A DNA stretch of 64,000 nt from Cyanophora paradoxa (Eukaryota > Glaucocystophyceae > Cyanophorales > Cyanophoraceae). The DNA lies in contig QPMI01000088.1 of the NCBI GenBank assembly GCA_004431415.1, positions 1 to 64,000 on the forward strand, written 5' to 3'. This document shows, in pieces, positions 35,950 through 47,102 of the stretch (positions are counted from its first letter, which is position 1; the number at the start of each line of letters is the position of its first letter). The translations under genes and the position numbers were made by a program. Below the pieces are notes generated by a model. That model saw only the letters and a program-made list of their open reading frames with translations. It had not been told where the DNA came from and made no database searches.

Positions 35950-36510
35950 GCACGCGGCACACGCCGACGGGCCAGAGGCTTCTCTAGGTTGAGACTCTGA
36001 GATCTAATGCCAACCCGCACGTGGCGCACGCCGACGCGCCGGAGGCTTCTCTAGGTTGAGACTCTGAGATCTAATGCCAACCCGCACGTGGCGCACGCCG
36101 ACGCGCCGGAGGCTTCTCTAGGTTGAGACTCTGAGATCTAATGCCAACCGGCACGTGGCGCACGCCGACGCGCCGGAGGCTTCTAAACCTAGAGACTCTG
36201 AGATCTAATGCCAACCGGCACGTGGCGCACGCCGACGCGCCGGAGGCTTCTCTAGGTTGAGACTCTGAGATCTAATGCCAACCCGCACGTGGCGCACGCC
36301 GACGCGCCGGAGGCTTCTCTAGGTTGAGACTCTGAGATCTAATGCCAACCGGCACGTGGCGCACGCCGACGCGCCGGAGGCTTCTAAACCTAGAGACTCT
36401 GAGATCGAATGCCAACCGGCACGTGGCGCACGCCGACGCGCCGGAGGCTTCTCTAGGTTGAGACTCTGAGATCTAACGCCAACCGGCACGTGGCACGCGC
36501 CGACGCGCCA
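35950..36510. repeat. 67-bp tandem array, about 8 copies
   Basis: GATCTAATGCCAAC (or a one-base variant) starts at 36001, 36068, 36135, 36202, 36269, 36336, 36403 and 36470, an exact 67-bp period. Units contain GGCGCACGCCGACGCGCCGG (a near-palindrome) and either TTCTCTAGGTTGAGACTCTG or TTCTAAACCTAGAGACTCTG. In the second form the internal octamer is inverted. Confidence 0.95.
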
Positions 36511-38272
36511 GAGGCTTTAGAACACGAAACCGCTGGGGGCTTGTGTAGGGGCGTTGCGTAGACTCGGGGTCGATCTTCCGATCTCGACCTCCGCCCCGCC
36601 CGCACAGTGTCCGCCCCGCCCGCCGGCCCAGCTGCAGCAAGTGCCGCCCAGGGTCCGCTCGAAAGGTGATCCTGGGGACGGGCGTCAGCCGAGGCCGCGC
36701 GCGCTGAGGCTGGGTAGCACAAGCTGCAGCGGGGGTAGCGGAGTGGGGCTCGGCGTCTTGCGACTGTCCTGCGCTGAGCGCGGGCTGTCGGTGAAGGCCG
36801 CGACAGGGGGGGGGGGGGGGAAGGGGTACCAGGGGCTCAGTGGGACAATAAGGACAGTAAAAGCTGCAGTGGGGGCAGCAAGCCAACCGGCACGCGGCAC
36901 ACGCCGGCGCGCTAGAGGCTTCTCTAGGTTCAGATCTAAACCGCCATTCGGCACGCGGCACACGCCGGCGCGCAAGCAGCTTCTCTAGGTAAGGATCTGG
37001 ACCACCAATCGGCACGCGGCACACGCCGGCGCGCTAGAGGCTTGTGTAGGGGAACTTGTGTAGGGGCTTTGCGTAGACTCGGGGTCGATCTTCCGATCTC
37101 GACCTCCGCCCCGCCCGCACAGTGTCCGCCCCGCCCGCCGGCCCAGCTGCAGCAAGTGCCGCCCAGGGTCCGCTCGAAAGGTGATCCTGGGGACGGGGGT
37201 CAGCCGAGGCCGCGCGCGCTGAGGCTGGGTAGCACAAGCTGCAGCGGGGGTAGCGGAGTGGGGCTCGGCGTCTTGCGACTGTCCTGCGCTGAGCGCGGGC
37301 TGTCGGTGAAGGCCGCGACAGGGGGGGGGAGGGGGAAGGGGGTACCAGGGGCTCAGTGGGACAATAAGGACAGTAAAAGCTGCAGTGGGGGCAGCAAGCC
37401 AAACGGCACGCGGCACACGCCGGCGCGCTAGAGGCTTCTCTAGGTTCAGATCTAAACCGCCATTCGGCACGCGGCACACGCCGGCGCGCAAGCAGCTTCT
37501 CTAGGTAAGGATCTGGGCCACCAATCGGCACGCGGCACACGCCGGCGCGCTAGAGGCTTGTGTAGGGGAACTTGTGTAGGGGCTTTGCGTAGACTCGGGG
37601 TCGATCTTCCGATCTCGACCTCCGCCCCGCCCGCACAGTGTCCGCCCCGCCCGCCGGCCCAGCTGCAGCAAGTGCCGCCCAGGGTCCGCTCGAAAGGTGA
37701 TCCTGGGGACGGGGGTCAGCCGAGGCCGCGCGCGCTGAGGCTGGGTAGCACAAGCTGCAGCGGGGGTAGCGGAGTGGGGCTCGGCGTCTTGCGACTGTCC
37801 TGCGCTGAGCGCGGGCTGTCGGTGAAGGCCGCGACAGGGGGGGGGAGGGGGAAGGGGGTACCAGGGGCTCAGTGGGACAATAAGGACAGTAAAAGCTGCA
37901 GTGGGGGCAGCAAGCCAAACGGCACGCGGCACACGCCGGCGCGCTAGAGGCTTCTCTAGGTTCAGATCTAAACCGCCATTCGGCACGCGGCACACGCCGG
38001 CGCGCAAGCAGCTTCTCTAGGTAAGGATCTGGGCCACCAATCGGCACGCGGCACACGCCGGCGCGCTAGAGGCTTGTGTAGGGGAACTTGTGTAGGGGCT
38101 TTGCGTAGACTCGGGGTCGATCTTCCGATCTCGACCTCCGCCCCGCCCGCACAGTGTCCGCCCCGCCCGCCGGCCCAGCTGCAGCAAGTGCCGCCCAGGG
38201 TCCGCTCGAAAGGTGATCCTGGGGACGGGGGTCAGGCGAGGCCGCGCGCGCCGAGGCTGGGCTCAGACGGCG
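36511..38272. repeat. 516-bp tandem array, about 3.4 copies
   Basis: TAGACTCGGGGTCGATCTTC recurs at about 36560, 37076, 37592 and 38108 (period 516). The two central copies are virtually identical. Each unit ends in two or three diverged relatives of the neighbouring 67-bp unit (GGCACGCGGCACACGCCGGC), so the two arrays share ancestry. The last copy breaks off near 38240, just before the 3' end of the minus-strand gene at 38299. Confidence 0.95.
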
Positions 38273-38298
38273 CGGACCTCGGGCCCTCCGCGAGGTGC

Positions 38299-40206
38299 CT
38301 AGAAGGCCCGGATCCAGCGGGGCCGGCGCTCCTCCTCAGGGACGAGGCCGGCCTTGAGCGCCCGCACTTCGCGGCTGTACTTCTGCCGCCTCCACTCCTC
38401 CTCCTTCTCCCCGTTTGCCAGGTTCGACATCATGACGACGCGCATTTCCGCCTCGTACTCGTCCGAGCCCTCCGTCATCTTCGCCTCGGGCGCCTCGGCC
38501 GCCTCGGCCGCGCAGGCGGGGGCCGGCTCCTCCACGCCGCTGCGGGAGGGCTCAGCGCGGCGCCCTCGATCGGGGGCAGAGGGGGGCGGACCTCTCGCTG
38601 GAAGGCGGGGCCGCAGCCGCGAGGGGCGCCGGCTCCGCGCCGAGCTCGACCACGGCGGCCTTGTCGCCGGCCTCCGACTCGGAGCTGCTCTCCTCGTCGA
38701 CCGGCGCCGCCGCCGCGCGCTCCGCCTCCAGCGCCTCGGGCCGCTCGCAGCGTCGACCGGCGCCGCCGCCGCGCGCTCCGCCTCCAGCGCCTCGGGGCCG
38801 CTCTCGGCGTCGACCGGCGCCGCGGCGGCGCGCTCCGCCTCCAGCGCCTCGGAGCCGCTCGCAGCGTCGACCGGCGCCGCGGCGGCGGCAGCAGACTTGT
38901 TCTTGGCGGCGGCCATCAGCAGGTCGTACTTGTCGTCCGAGCCGAGGTCCTCCTCGTCGTCACTCGCGTCCGCCGGCGCCTTCTCTGTCCAGAGGGCGGC
39001 GATCTCGACGGAGGCGACGGGGGGCGCGGAGAAGCAGCTGAAGAGGGACGCGAAGAAGGAGTCGACGGCGAACTCGGCGGCGACGGCGACGGGGCGGTCC
39101 CCGGCCCGCGCGGGGCACGCCGCCCACACGCGGCCCCGCGTCCGCTTGCTGCCGAAGGCGGTCTCGCCGCGCCGGGCGCAGGCGAACTCCTTGTTCACCT
39201 CGGCGGTGACGACGAGCTCGCCACCGCGCAGCGCCACCGTGTAGCGCGCGCCCGAGCCGCTGTACGCCATGGCCTGGAGGCCGTGGTCGGCGGAGAAGCC
39301 GGCCGCCTCGGAGGCCGCCTCGGACTTGTAGATGGCTTCGGTGGCGACAATGGAGAGCGACTGCTGGCAGCAGGACGTCGCGTCCAGGAGGGCCTGGTCG
39401 CTCACGCCGAGCACCTCCGCCAGCACCGTCGCCACCAGCGCCGCCTGCCCCGCCCCCGTCAGCTGCTGCGGCCGGCGCGAGGCGGCGAGCGGCGCTCGCC
39501 TTCACGGTCGGATCGCTGATCGAGGCGAGAGGCATGGTCGCGCGCCGCTCCTCGCCCTTGGCGAAGAAGTCGATCTCGAAGTCGCTCGTTCCGGCCGGCG
39601 GGGCCTTGGCCGCGAGGCGGGCGGTGAGCTCCGCCGCCTCCTCCGCCTTGCCCTTGGCCGCGAGGGCGCGCAGCGTCTCGAGCTCGGAGAGAACGCGGCC
39701 GCAGCTGACCTTCAGCATCTGCGCGCAGGGCGTGTCGGCGGCGGGGCGGCGGGGGCGGGGGCGGGGCGCGCGCACGTCGCCGATGTCAGCGCGGCCCTCG
39801 CTCGCGAACATCTCCTGCAGCTGCGTGGCCTCGCTCTGGATCTCGGCGTCGACGAGGCGACGCGGAGCAACGTGCCGCCGCGTGCGAGCCGCCTCGAGCT
39901 CCAGCAGCTCCACCGGCTGCTCCGGCGCCGCGCGGGGCGCCGGATCGCTCGAGAACATCGACAGGAGCTTGTCGAAGACCTGCGCGACGCCGGAAGTCAG
40001 ATCACGGTCCTCGCAATTCACGAGATTCGCCGAGGTCCGCTGAGCGTCTTCTGACGCGCGGGCGGCCCCGAAAACCGGGTAGAAAGCATCTAGAGCGCGC
40101 GCGAGGGCGTAAAATCGGCAGAAGCGCGCACCGGCTTCTCGGAGGCAACGTCGGCGGAGGACGGGACGATCTTGGCGTCGGGGATAGTGCGGAAGAAAGA
40201 AAACAT
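38299..40206 (-). CDS. Hypothetical protein, multi-exon
   Basis: Not recognised. ATG at 40206 opens MFSFFRTIPDAKIVPSSADV, followed by a 92-nt intron (GTGCGC to CTCAG). Next are an exon with TSANLVNCEDRDLTSGVAQV and LEAARTRRHVAPRRLVDAEI, a 55-nt intron, an exon with SCGRVLSELETLRALAAKGK and TSDFEIDFFAKGEERRATMP, a 40-nt intron (GTGAAG to CCGCAG), then a long exon with ALVATVLAEVLGVSDQALLD, GGELVVTAEVNKEFACARRG and FAVDSFFASLFSCFS. The C-terminal part has three tandem copies of a short EALEAERAAAAPVD motif; the frame is lost by one base in the last (about 38738), where TCGGGCCG replaces TCGGGGCCG. Past that point an acidic frame, a 50-nt intron and a charged tail (EEEWRRQKYSREVRALKAGL) lead to TAG at 38299. 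The protein looks soluble, with no membrane segment. Confidence 0.6.
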
Positions 40207-42443
40207 CTTGTTTATCGCTTGGTAAAGCAGGGGAACTTTTCGTTCGGTTTTAGCCTGAACGGAAAGTGAGCCCAGTTAGTGTAGCCCCCCCAGGGCCGGG
40301 GTACCGCGGGAGCAGGCGGGGGGAGGGACGCCCGGGCGGTTGCTAACCGCGCAATTAACGGTTACGGCCGGATTCGAAAGCTCTAGGGACTGTACCCCCC
40401 TGCCCGCACAAAAGCTCACCGCATGCAGGGAGGGTCCGCGGCCGGCGTGTGGAGGTCGTCAACCGGCGTTCTAGATGCGGATCTGTCAACCGGCGCGCCG
40501 CCCTGCAAGCGATTACGTACCTCAGAGCAGAAGTCGTAACCGCGCAGCGTCGCGCGACGAGCCTGGTGTTGCGGCGGTCCGCGAGCGTCCGAGGCGCTGC
40601 GGAGATTTAGATGGTCCCGGGCGTGCGCTTGGCGGCCCCGTCGCAGGCGTGGCGCACGTCGCGTCGACTGATCTTCGACTCGTCCCCAAGGCGCGCCACG
40701 CCCGTGCGTATATCGCTCTCCGCTGCGGGAGAGGTCAGAGCTGATCGCGAGGGCGCGCTGCCAGGCTACGAACCTCCGAACTCCGAATCCGTGCTCGAGC
40801 GGAAGCGCGCATGGACGGCGCGTCGGCCATGGGCCGGGCGGGCGCCGGCGCCGAGCTGTAAACGTAGCTTGAATGCAGATGAGAAGATTCAAGAGGAAAA
40901 ACGAGAGCTCGAGGGGGCAGGAGAGGAGAGATTTATAGAAGCCATGAAGACCTCGAGGGAACGAGCTAGAGAAAAGATCGATATATCTAGAGACGGCGGA
41001 GACCACTCTAGGCATCTCCAGGGGGAAAGAGGGAGAACCTACTTAAGCGAGATGCTTACACTTAACGACGCAGTCATGATCAGCGTGGCTCGGGGGCCCG
41101 GGGCTGCGCCGCCTGCGCGCTTGACTCACTCAGGCGGCCGGGCGGCGGGCGGTCGCCGAAGGGCGGCGTCTCTGGGCGGAATAAGCTGCTGACAGTCCGA
41201 GAGCACGAGAGCAGTTTACCTTAGCGCGCCCCAGAACTTCGGAAGACCTTCTGCAGTTCCGCCCCGCCCGGTCATGTAAGCGCCTGGCCTTCTCCAAACT
41301 CTTGTGATCTGGAGGGCCTGGGGTTTGAGCGGGGGTAGTCCGGGGGTAATTGGCGAAGCGTTACCTTGGCATGGGGTGGGTATTCTGTTCGGCTGGCAAA
41401 TCAGCCCGCACGACCGTCGGACGATGCCATGATGACAGGTAAGAAACAAGGTCGGCACGCGTGAACGTACCGATGCCCTTCGCAGGCCGCACGAGGGGAC
41501 TGTCATTGTCTCCATGATACGGACGCATCCGGGCCGATGAGCTCGCGCATCGATAAACTCAGGCTTCCGGCGCGCCAGCGTTCGACGGTCGATCTAGAGT
41601 CGCGATAGACAGAGCCGCGGCGTCAGCCAGCGCGCATAACGAACGCATTTATCGCTCGATGAGGATGCTTTGATGTGCTTCCAAAGTCCGGAGCACAGGT
41701 GCAGTCCCGCGCTTCGCCGGCAGTTAAAAAACGGACACTGTGACCTGCGCGCTTCGGACAGTCCGATGGTCAGACGAGTACAGGTGGAAGGCAGTGTACC
41801 GACTACGCACCTAGGGTCAACGGTCAAAAGCGCTGAACCAGGCGGGCTGACCGAGGAGGAGCCAGAGACCGCAGCGAGCTGGTTTCGTCCCTACGCGAGC
41901 ATGCAAACTGGGCGGCGCGAAGCTGCAGGACCGGAATGACTACATTTTCGCGGCAGAGAGCGCCGCGCTGCATTGTCCGAGGAGCTCGCGCTCGGCAGAA
42001 AAAAAGCTTGGGAGTGTCTACCCCGGATGCTTCCCTATGGACCCGATCTCTGCGCGCCGCAGCGCATACGTATGCGTATACGTATACGTAATCGTACGCG
42101 TGCCCGACCGACCGTACGCGTGGTCGCCGGCGCCGGGCGCCGGGCCTGGGGCCGTGTCGCCGTCGCGACCATACTGGCATATGCATGATCATGATCAGCG
42201 CTGGCACTACGTACTAGGCTAGCTGTAGCCCCGCCAACCGGCGGGCAGCGAGCTAGCGCTATAGCGCTCCAGTCTTTAACGCCCTTCGAATTCCACACAC
42301 TTGGCGCGCAGCTCCAGCCGTCTCGCTCTTTGGCCATGGGAACCGCGAATTCGAAGTCGAAATGGCTATGGTTCATGATTGTTGCAGTGTGCTCAAGGTG
42401 CAGGCTACGCGTAACCTAACTAAGCCGAGGCGGGCGCCCGGCA
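40207..42443. other. Intergenic stretch with weak coding potential
   Basis: 40207-40450 is likely the promoter side of the gene starting at 40206. A plus-strand frame at 40611-41192 includes the charged stretch EKIQEEKRELEGAGEERFIE; it has no recognised domain and no clear splice partners, so I do not call it a gene. 42060-42120 is rich in CGTATACGTATACG-type alternating sequence, and 42180-42200 carries CATATGCATGATCATGATCA. Nothing else is supported. Confidence 0.4.
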
Positions 42444-44908
42444 CTAGTCGAGGCCGTCGAGGTCCTTGGCCTCGTGGCCGGCCTCGGGGAGCTCCTCGAT
42501 CAGCACGCGCCGCCGCGGCCGCGAGGCCAACGCCACGTCGAAGAGCCGCTCGATCGCGCCGCCCTCCTCCGCCTTAAAAGCCGGGGCCGGGGCCGGGGCT
42601 GGGGCCGGGGCCGTCCGCTTGGGGGCGGTGCCCCACGAGTCGTGCCGCGACTCGCCCTCCTCGGCGATCTCGAGGAACTGGGGGCGGGCCGCCGTGCGCG
42701 CGGGCGCCTCCTCCGCCTCCGGCTCCGGCTCGGGGGCGCCGAAGCGGGAGGCCTCGCGCTCCTCCTCGAAGCGGCGCCACTCCGCCTCCGAGAGGCGCAC
42801 GGGCGCCGCCGCCTGCGCCCGCGGCGCCTCCACGTCCCCCGCCCCGCGGCCCTGCCCCAGCAGCCGGAAGATGTCCGCTGGCGACTGCGGCACCGCCGCC
42901 GCCGCCGCCGCGGGCGCCTCGTCCACGTCCTCCACGTCCTCCACCTCCACGATCGCCATCCGGTTCGGCTTGCGCCCCGCGGGGGACGCGGCGGGGGCGG
43001 GGGCCGCCGGGGCGGGGGCCGCGGGGGAGGCCGCGGGGGCCTCCCCGGCCTCCTCCACGTCCTGCACCTCCTCGATGATCATACGGTTCGGCTTCCGCCC
43101 CGCGCCGCCGGCGCGGCCCGGGGCTCGCCGGGGGAGGCGGCGGCGGGGGCCTCGGGGGCGGCGGGCGCCGGCTCCGGGGCGGGGGAGGGGGCGGCGGAGC
43201 GCTCGGCGGGGGCCTCCTCGTCGTCGCGGTCGCTGGCCCCATCGGAGGCGGGGGCGGCGTCGCCGACGGAAGCAGCGCCGACGGAGGTGCCGGCGCGGTC
43301 GGTGAGGTGGCGGTCCGAGGAGGCCCCGTCCGAGTCGTGCGTCGAGCTGCCCTCCTCCTCCTCGTCCTCCAGGTCCGGCACGTCCCCCCAGAAGACGTCC
43401 TTCTCCTCTGCCGGCCGGTCCACGAACCGCCGCGGCGGCGCCGCCGCCGCCGCCCCCGCCGCCTGCTCCGTCTCCTCCTCCTCGTCGTCGCCCTGCGCCG
43501 CCGGGCTCAGCCCGACGGGGGAGGGAGGCAAGCGGGGGGCGGGTCGGGCGCACGAGCTCCTCGATGATGGTGCGGCGGGGCTCGGGCAGCCGGACCGAGT
43601 TGCGCACGGGCGGCAGGCTCTCGTCCGCCGCCTCAGGCTCCTCCGCCACCACCGCGACGGGGCGCAGCGGCTCCTCCGACACTCCCGCCTCCTTCCGCTT
43701 CTCCTCCGCCGTCGCCCGCAGCTTCCGCAGGTCTGCGCTCCCGTCCGTGAGACGAGGGCTGGCGGAGGCCCCTCCCACGGCCGCCGGGGCGTACAATCGA
43801 AGTTGCGGCGGTCGCGCGCGGCCTCCTCCTCGCGCTGCCGCACGCGCTCCTGCTTCTCCGCTTCGATCCCGCCGCGGCCCCTGCCTGCGCGTCAGGCGGC
43901 CGCCGCGGAGGCGGGTGGATCTCCACGCGGCGCGAACCAGGCCTCAGCCAGCAGGCGCTCGTTGTCGAAGACGGGCCTGTCGTCCAGGTACTTCAGGTTC
44001 TGCGCTCCGGGCGTCAGGCGAGCGGCCAAATAACGAGGGAAAAGGAATCCACGCGCCTTCAGGCGGATGGTGAGGGTCTTCCGGTAGTGGTCAATCTTGT
44101 TGCACACCTGCCGCATCCCCGGCGTAAGCGAGGAGGCTGAGCACCCGCAAAGAATGGCGGGGCGTGCCTCGTTTCCGTTCAGGTGGAGGACGGAGAGGTT
44201 CGGCATGCGCTCAAGCACGTCGAGCACGCGCGGGTCGCTGAGCTTGTTGTGCGAGATGTCGAGCACCCTGCGTGGGTTCTCCCAGCGTCAAGGCACGAAG
44301 CGAGGGCCGCCGCCCTCTCGCACGGACGCACGAGATGGACGGGCACTCCAGCAGGCCCTCGAGCGCCTCCGGCGTCTCAAGGTTGTTGTGCGATAGCAGC
44401 AGCGTCTTCAGGTTGGTAAGAGGCGCTAGGTTCTCGATCTGTTCGATCTGCGCGGAGCCCGAAGGACACTTCAGCAGAGCACGGCGGCGGAGGATGTAGG
44501 AGCGAACCAGGTTGTTGCAGAGATTCAGCTGGTCCAGATTCACATTGCTATCCAGGTTCTCGATCTTCTCGATGCAGTTCTGCTGCAGGTACCTGCAGCG
44601 CGTCGTCAGCTCAGCGCTTTGGCGGGCAAGCAACCCCGGGAACGCACAGGCAGCGCAGCTCAACCTGCTTCTCGAGGCCGCTGATGGCATTCAAACCATT
44701 GCCCTCCAGCCAAAGCGCCCGAAGCCCGGTGTACGGCTCCAGGTTCTTGACCTCGGTGAAACCTGGCCGGGCGTCAGGCGCGGCCGCCGGCGGCCGCTGG
44801 CGCATGCGGACCCTTGAAATGCAGGTAGAGCTTGTCATTGATGGCGGGCGTGATGTACAGCTTCTGCTCCTTGCAGAGCTGCTTAAGGACAGCCGGTGTC
44901 ATCTCCAT
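42444..44908 (-). CDS. DNAAF1: Dynein axonemal assembly factor 1 (LRRC50/ODA7 family)
   Basis: Cytoplasmic factor for pre-assembly of axonemal dynein arms, hence motile cilia. ATG at 44908 gives [20 protein letters not shown] then [11 protein letters not shown], matching the family N-terminus. Leucine-rich repeats follow across introns: [87 protein letters not shown] and [11 protein letters not shown]. The family cap is intact: [31 protein letters not shown], then [20 protein letters not shown]. Two introns (44108-44167 and 44000-44056) have GC donors, fixed by this protein continuity. The long C-terminal tail is acidic and Ala/Pro-rich and repeats an (I/V)-I-E-E-like motif four times ([35 protein letters not shown]). 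The frame shifts once near 43110, probably a one-base error. Stop TAG at 42444. Divergent from the gene at 45107. Confidence 0.93.
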
Positions 44909-45106
44909 GGCTGCGGTGTCGCCTCCCTGGCGCGCACGGCTCGGCTTCTGGTTGATGTAGCTACCGTGGGGCAGCGGCTGGCGGCGGCTGGCGGCGCTCT
45001 GATGGCTGCTTTCCGCAGAGCTTAAAAATACGAGGCGGCCGAATTGTACCCCCTTGCACGGCGTCGGGTTCGACTCCAGGCGGGTTTCGTGGTGGATACT
45101 TCGGCC
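44909..45106. promoter_or_regulatory. 198-bp divergent intergenic region (bidirectional promoter)
   Basis: The start codons of DNAAF1 (44908, -) and the aldo-keto reductase (45107, +) face away from each other across 198 bp, which must hold both promoters and 5' leaders. No TATA box is obvious. Confidence 0.55.
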
Positions 45107-47001
45107 ATGGCGTCGTTCGTAGCACCCGCAGCGGCTCCCAGACAGCGCGCGCACAGCGATCTCTCCTCACATGCATGGCTAGCACCAGCGAGGCAAGGCC
45201 CCTCGCGAACCCAGCTGCCAGCACGGGAGGCGCAGCGCGGGACGGTGATGGCGTCAGAGGTCAGGAAATTCAAAGTGAAAGAGGTTGAGGGCGCCCCGCC
45301 GGCGTCGTGGGAGCCCCAGGTTGACTACGTGTACGACCCGCCCAACCCAAAGCACAAGCTCTTCCCGCAGCTGAAGGAAAACGTTGACGGCGTTGAGATA
45401 TTCTGTCCCAGCAAGCTTGCGATCGGCCTCTCAGCGATGGGGCGCCCTGGCTACATGACGCTCAACCACGCTCGCGATCTTCAGCGGAAGTACGACGACG
45501 AGTCCATGCAGGAGAACATGTTCGCTGTCCTTGACGCCGCCTGGGTCAACGGTGCGCTTTTCTGCGTTTCCGCACACCGCAGCTAGATCTGGCCCCTCAC
45601 GCTCGTGTGCGCCCTAGGTGTCCGGCTCTTCGACACGGGGCGTGCGGACGCGTACGCGGAATACTGGATGCGCGACTGGATCGTCTCTAGATTCGTGCCG
45701 CGGGGTGCGTCAACAGGCTTGACGGGTCGCGCGATGCCCGCTGCGCTTGCATGCGGGTGCTTCGAATTCGCCCGACGCTCATGCGCTACCGCAGATCAAA
45801 CAATAGTCGCTTCGAAGTGGGGCAAGACATACATGGCGGACGGGAAGGTCAAGTGCCGAGTGCACGAGTCGACCGATTACTCCCTGCGGGCGCTGCGGGC
45901 ACAGGTGCGGGCTCCCTACGCGCCCGAGCGGGGTGCGGCCCGAACGATCGCGGCAGCACCACACGAGCGACATGATCTGCGGCGAGCTGGGGCTGTACCC
46001 CGCGAACTGGACGATGGGCCTGTGGCAGGTGGACGGCGTGACGTCCGATTGCCCCATCTTCGAGAACAAGGAGGTCCTCGAGGTCCGGCCGCCCTGTCCC
46101 CTGCGCCGCGGGGCGAGCCGTTGCGAGCCGCCGGGGCGCAGGAGCTGCTGCGGTTGAAAGAGACGAAGCGGCTGTTGATCGGCTTGACTGTGACGGGCCC
46201 GAGCCAGGCGGAGGCCATCCGCAAGGCGCTCGACGCGGAGGTCAAGGGCCAGCAGGTGCCGCGATCTGCGAGGGAGGCGGCGGCGGCGGCGGGGCGCCGA
46301 CGGCGGGGCCCCGCGCGCGCAGGTCTTCGACAGCGTGCAGGCGACGTGGAACCTCATGGAGCGCTCCGCGGACGCCGCGCTCGCGGAAGCCAAGCAGGCC
46401 GGCCTCACGTGCGCCCGCCCCGCGCCTCGCGCCCGCGCCCCGCGCCCCGCGCCCCGCTTCCGGCCGGCGGCGGGTCGCCTGAGCGCGTGGGGGCCCGCAG
46501 GGTCATCCTGAAGGAGACGATGGCGAACGGGCGGCTGATCCCACCAACTACGAGGACGACCCCCAGAGCTCCGGCCTGGAGGCGCGCCCGATGCCCCGCC
46601 CTCCCGGCCCCGGGCGGGCCTGGCTGACGCGGGGCAGCCGCTGGAGGCGGCGGCGGCGGCGCTGAGCGTGGGGCCGGACGCGGTGGCCCTCGCGGCGGCG
46701 CTGGAGCACCCCTCGGCGGACTTCGTCCTCTCCGGCGCCGCCAACCTCGAGCAGGTGCCGCCCCGCCCGCCCGCCGCCCCGCCCGGCCGCCCCCTGTGTT
46801 GAGCGCCGGCCGGGGGCGCAGTTCGAGCAGAACCTGAAGGCGCTGGCGCTGCTGGGGGAGACGCGGGGCGAGGCCGGCCCGCGGCGCTTCAAGCGCTCCC
46901 TGCGGGAGCAGCTCGGCGAGGAGGCGTACGGCGCCCTCTCCGCCCTCCAGGAGGACCCCGCCGCCTACTGGGCCACCCACGCCCGCCTCCTCTGGAACTA
47001 G
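45107..47001 (+). CDS. Aldo-keto reductase family protein
   Basis: NAD(P)H-dependent oxidoreductase of the (beta/alpha)8 aldo-keto reductase fold; the substrate is unknown. ATG at 45107 gives an N-terminal extension ([20 protein letters not shown]) that resembles a transit peptide; an internal [13 protein letters not shown] at 45249 could start the mature or an alternative form. Exons joined by 50-80-bp introns give [40 protein letters not shown] (catalytic Asp/Tyr region), [20 protein letters not shown] (catalytic Lys), [66 protein letters not shown], and the end [20 protein letters not shown] with stop TAG at 46999. The position normally occupied by the catalytic His (QVHG in relatives) is Asp here. 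The frame changes near 46535-46585, which may be a small intron or an indel. Exon 1 ends at 45551 and exon 2 begins at 45618. Confidence 0.85.
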
Positions 47002-47102
47002 CCCCGGCTCTCTCTTCTGTTTCGTCTTGCGTTTTGAACCTTCCGCTCTTCTTTCACGCGCCCTGGAGGGGGCCGGGGAGCCCGGGGCGGGGCGGGGGGC
47101 GC

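Noticed and set aside
35950-36510. 67-bp array considered as a CRISPR array.
   Set aside because: Whole units repeat, there are no unique spacers between short constant repeats, no cas genes are present and the context is eukaryotic.
40611-41192. Plus-strand frame with a charged stretch considered as a gene.
   Set aside because: No recognised domain, no convincing start context or splice partners, and the opposite strand is equally open.
42444-43850. Separate Ala/Pro-rich gene downstream of the leucine-rich repeat gene.
   Set aside because: The [20 protein letters not shown] exon continues the DNAAF1 family sequence directly into this tail, so it is the C-terminus of the same protein.
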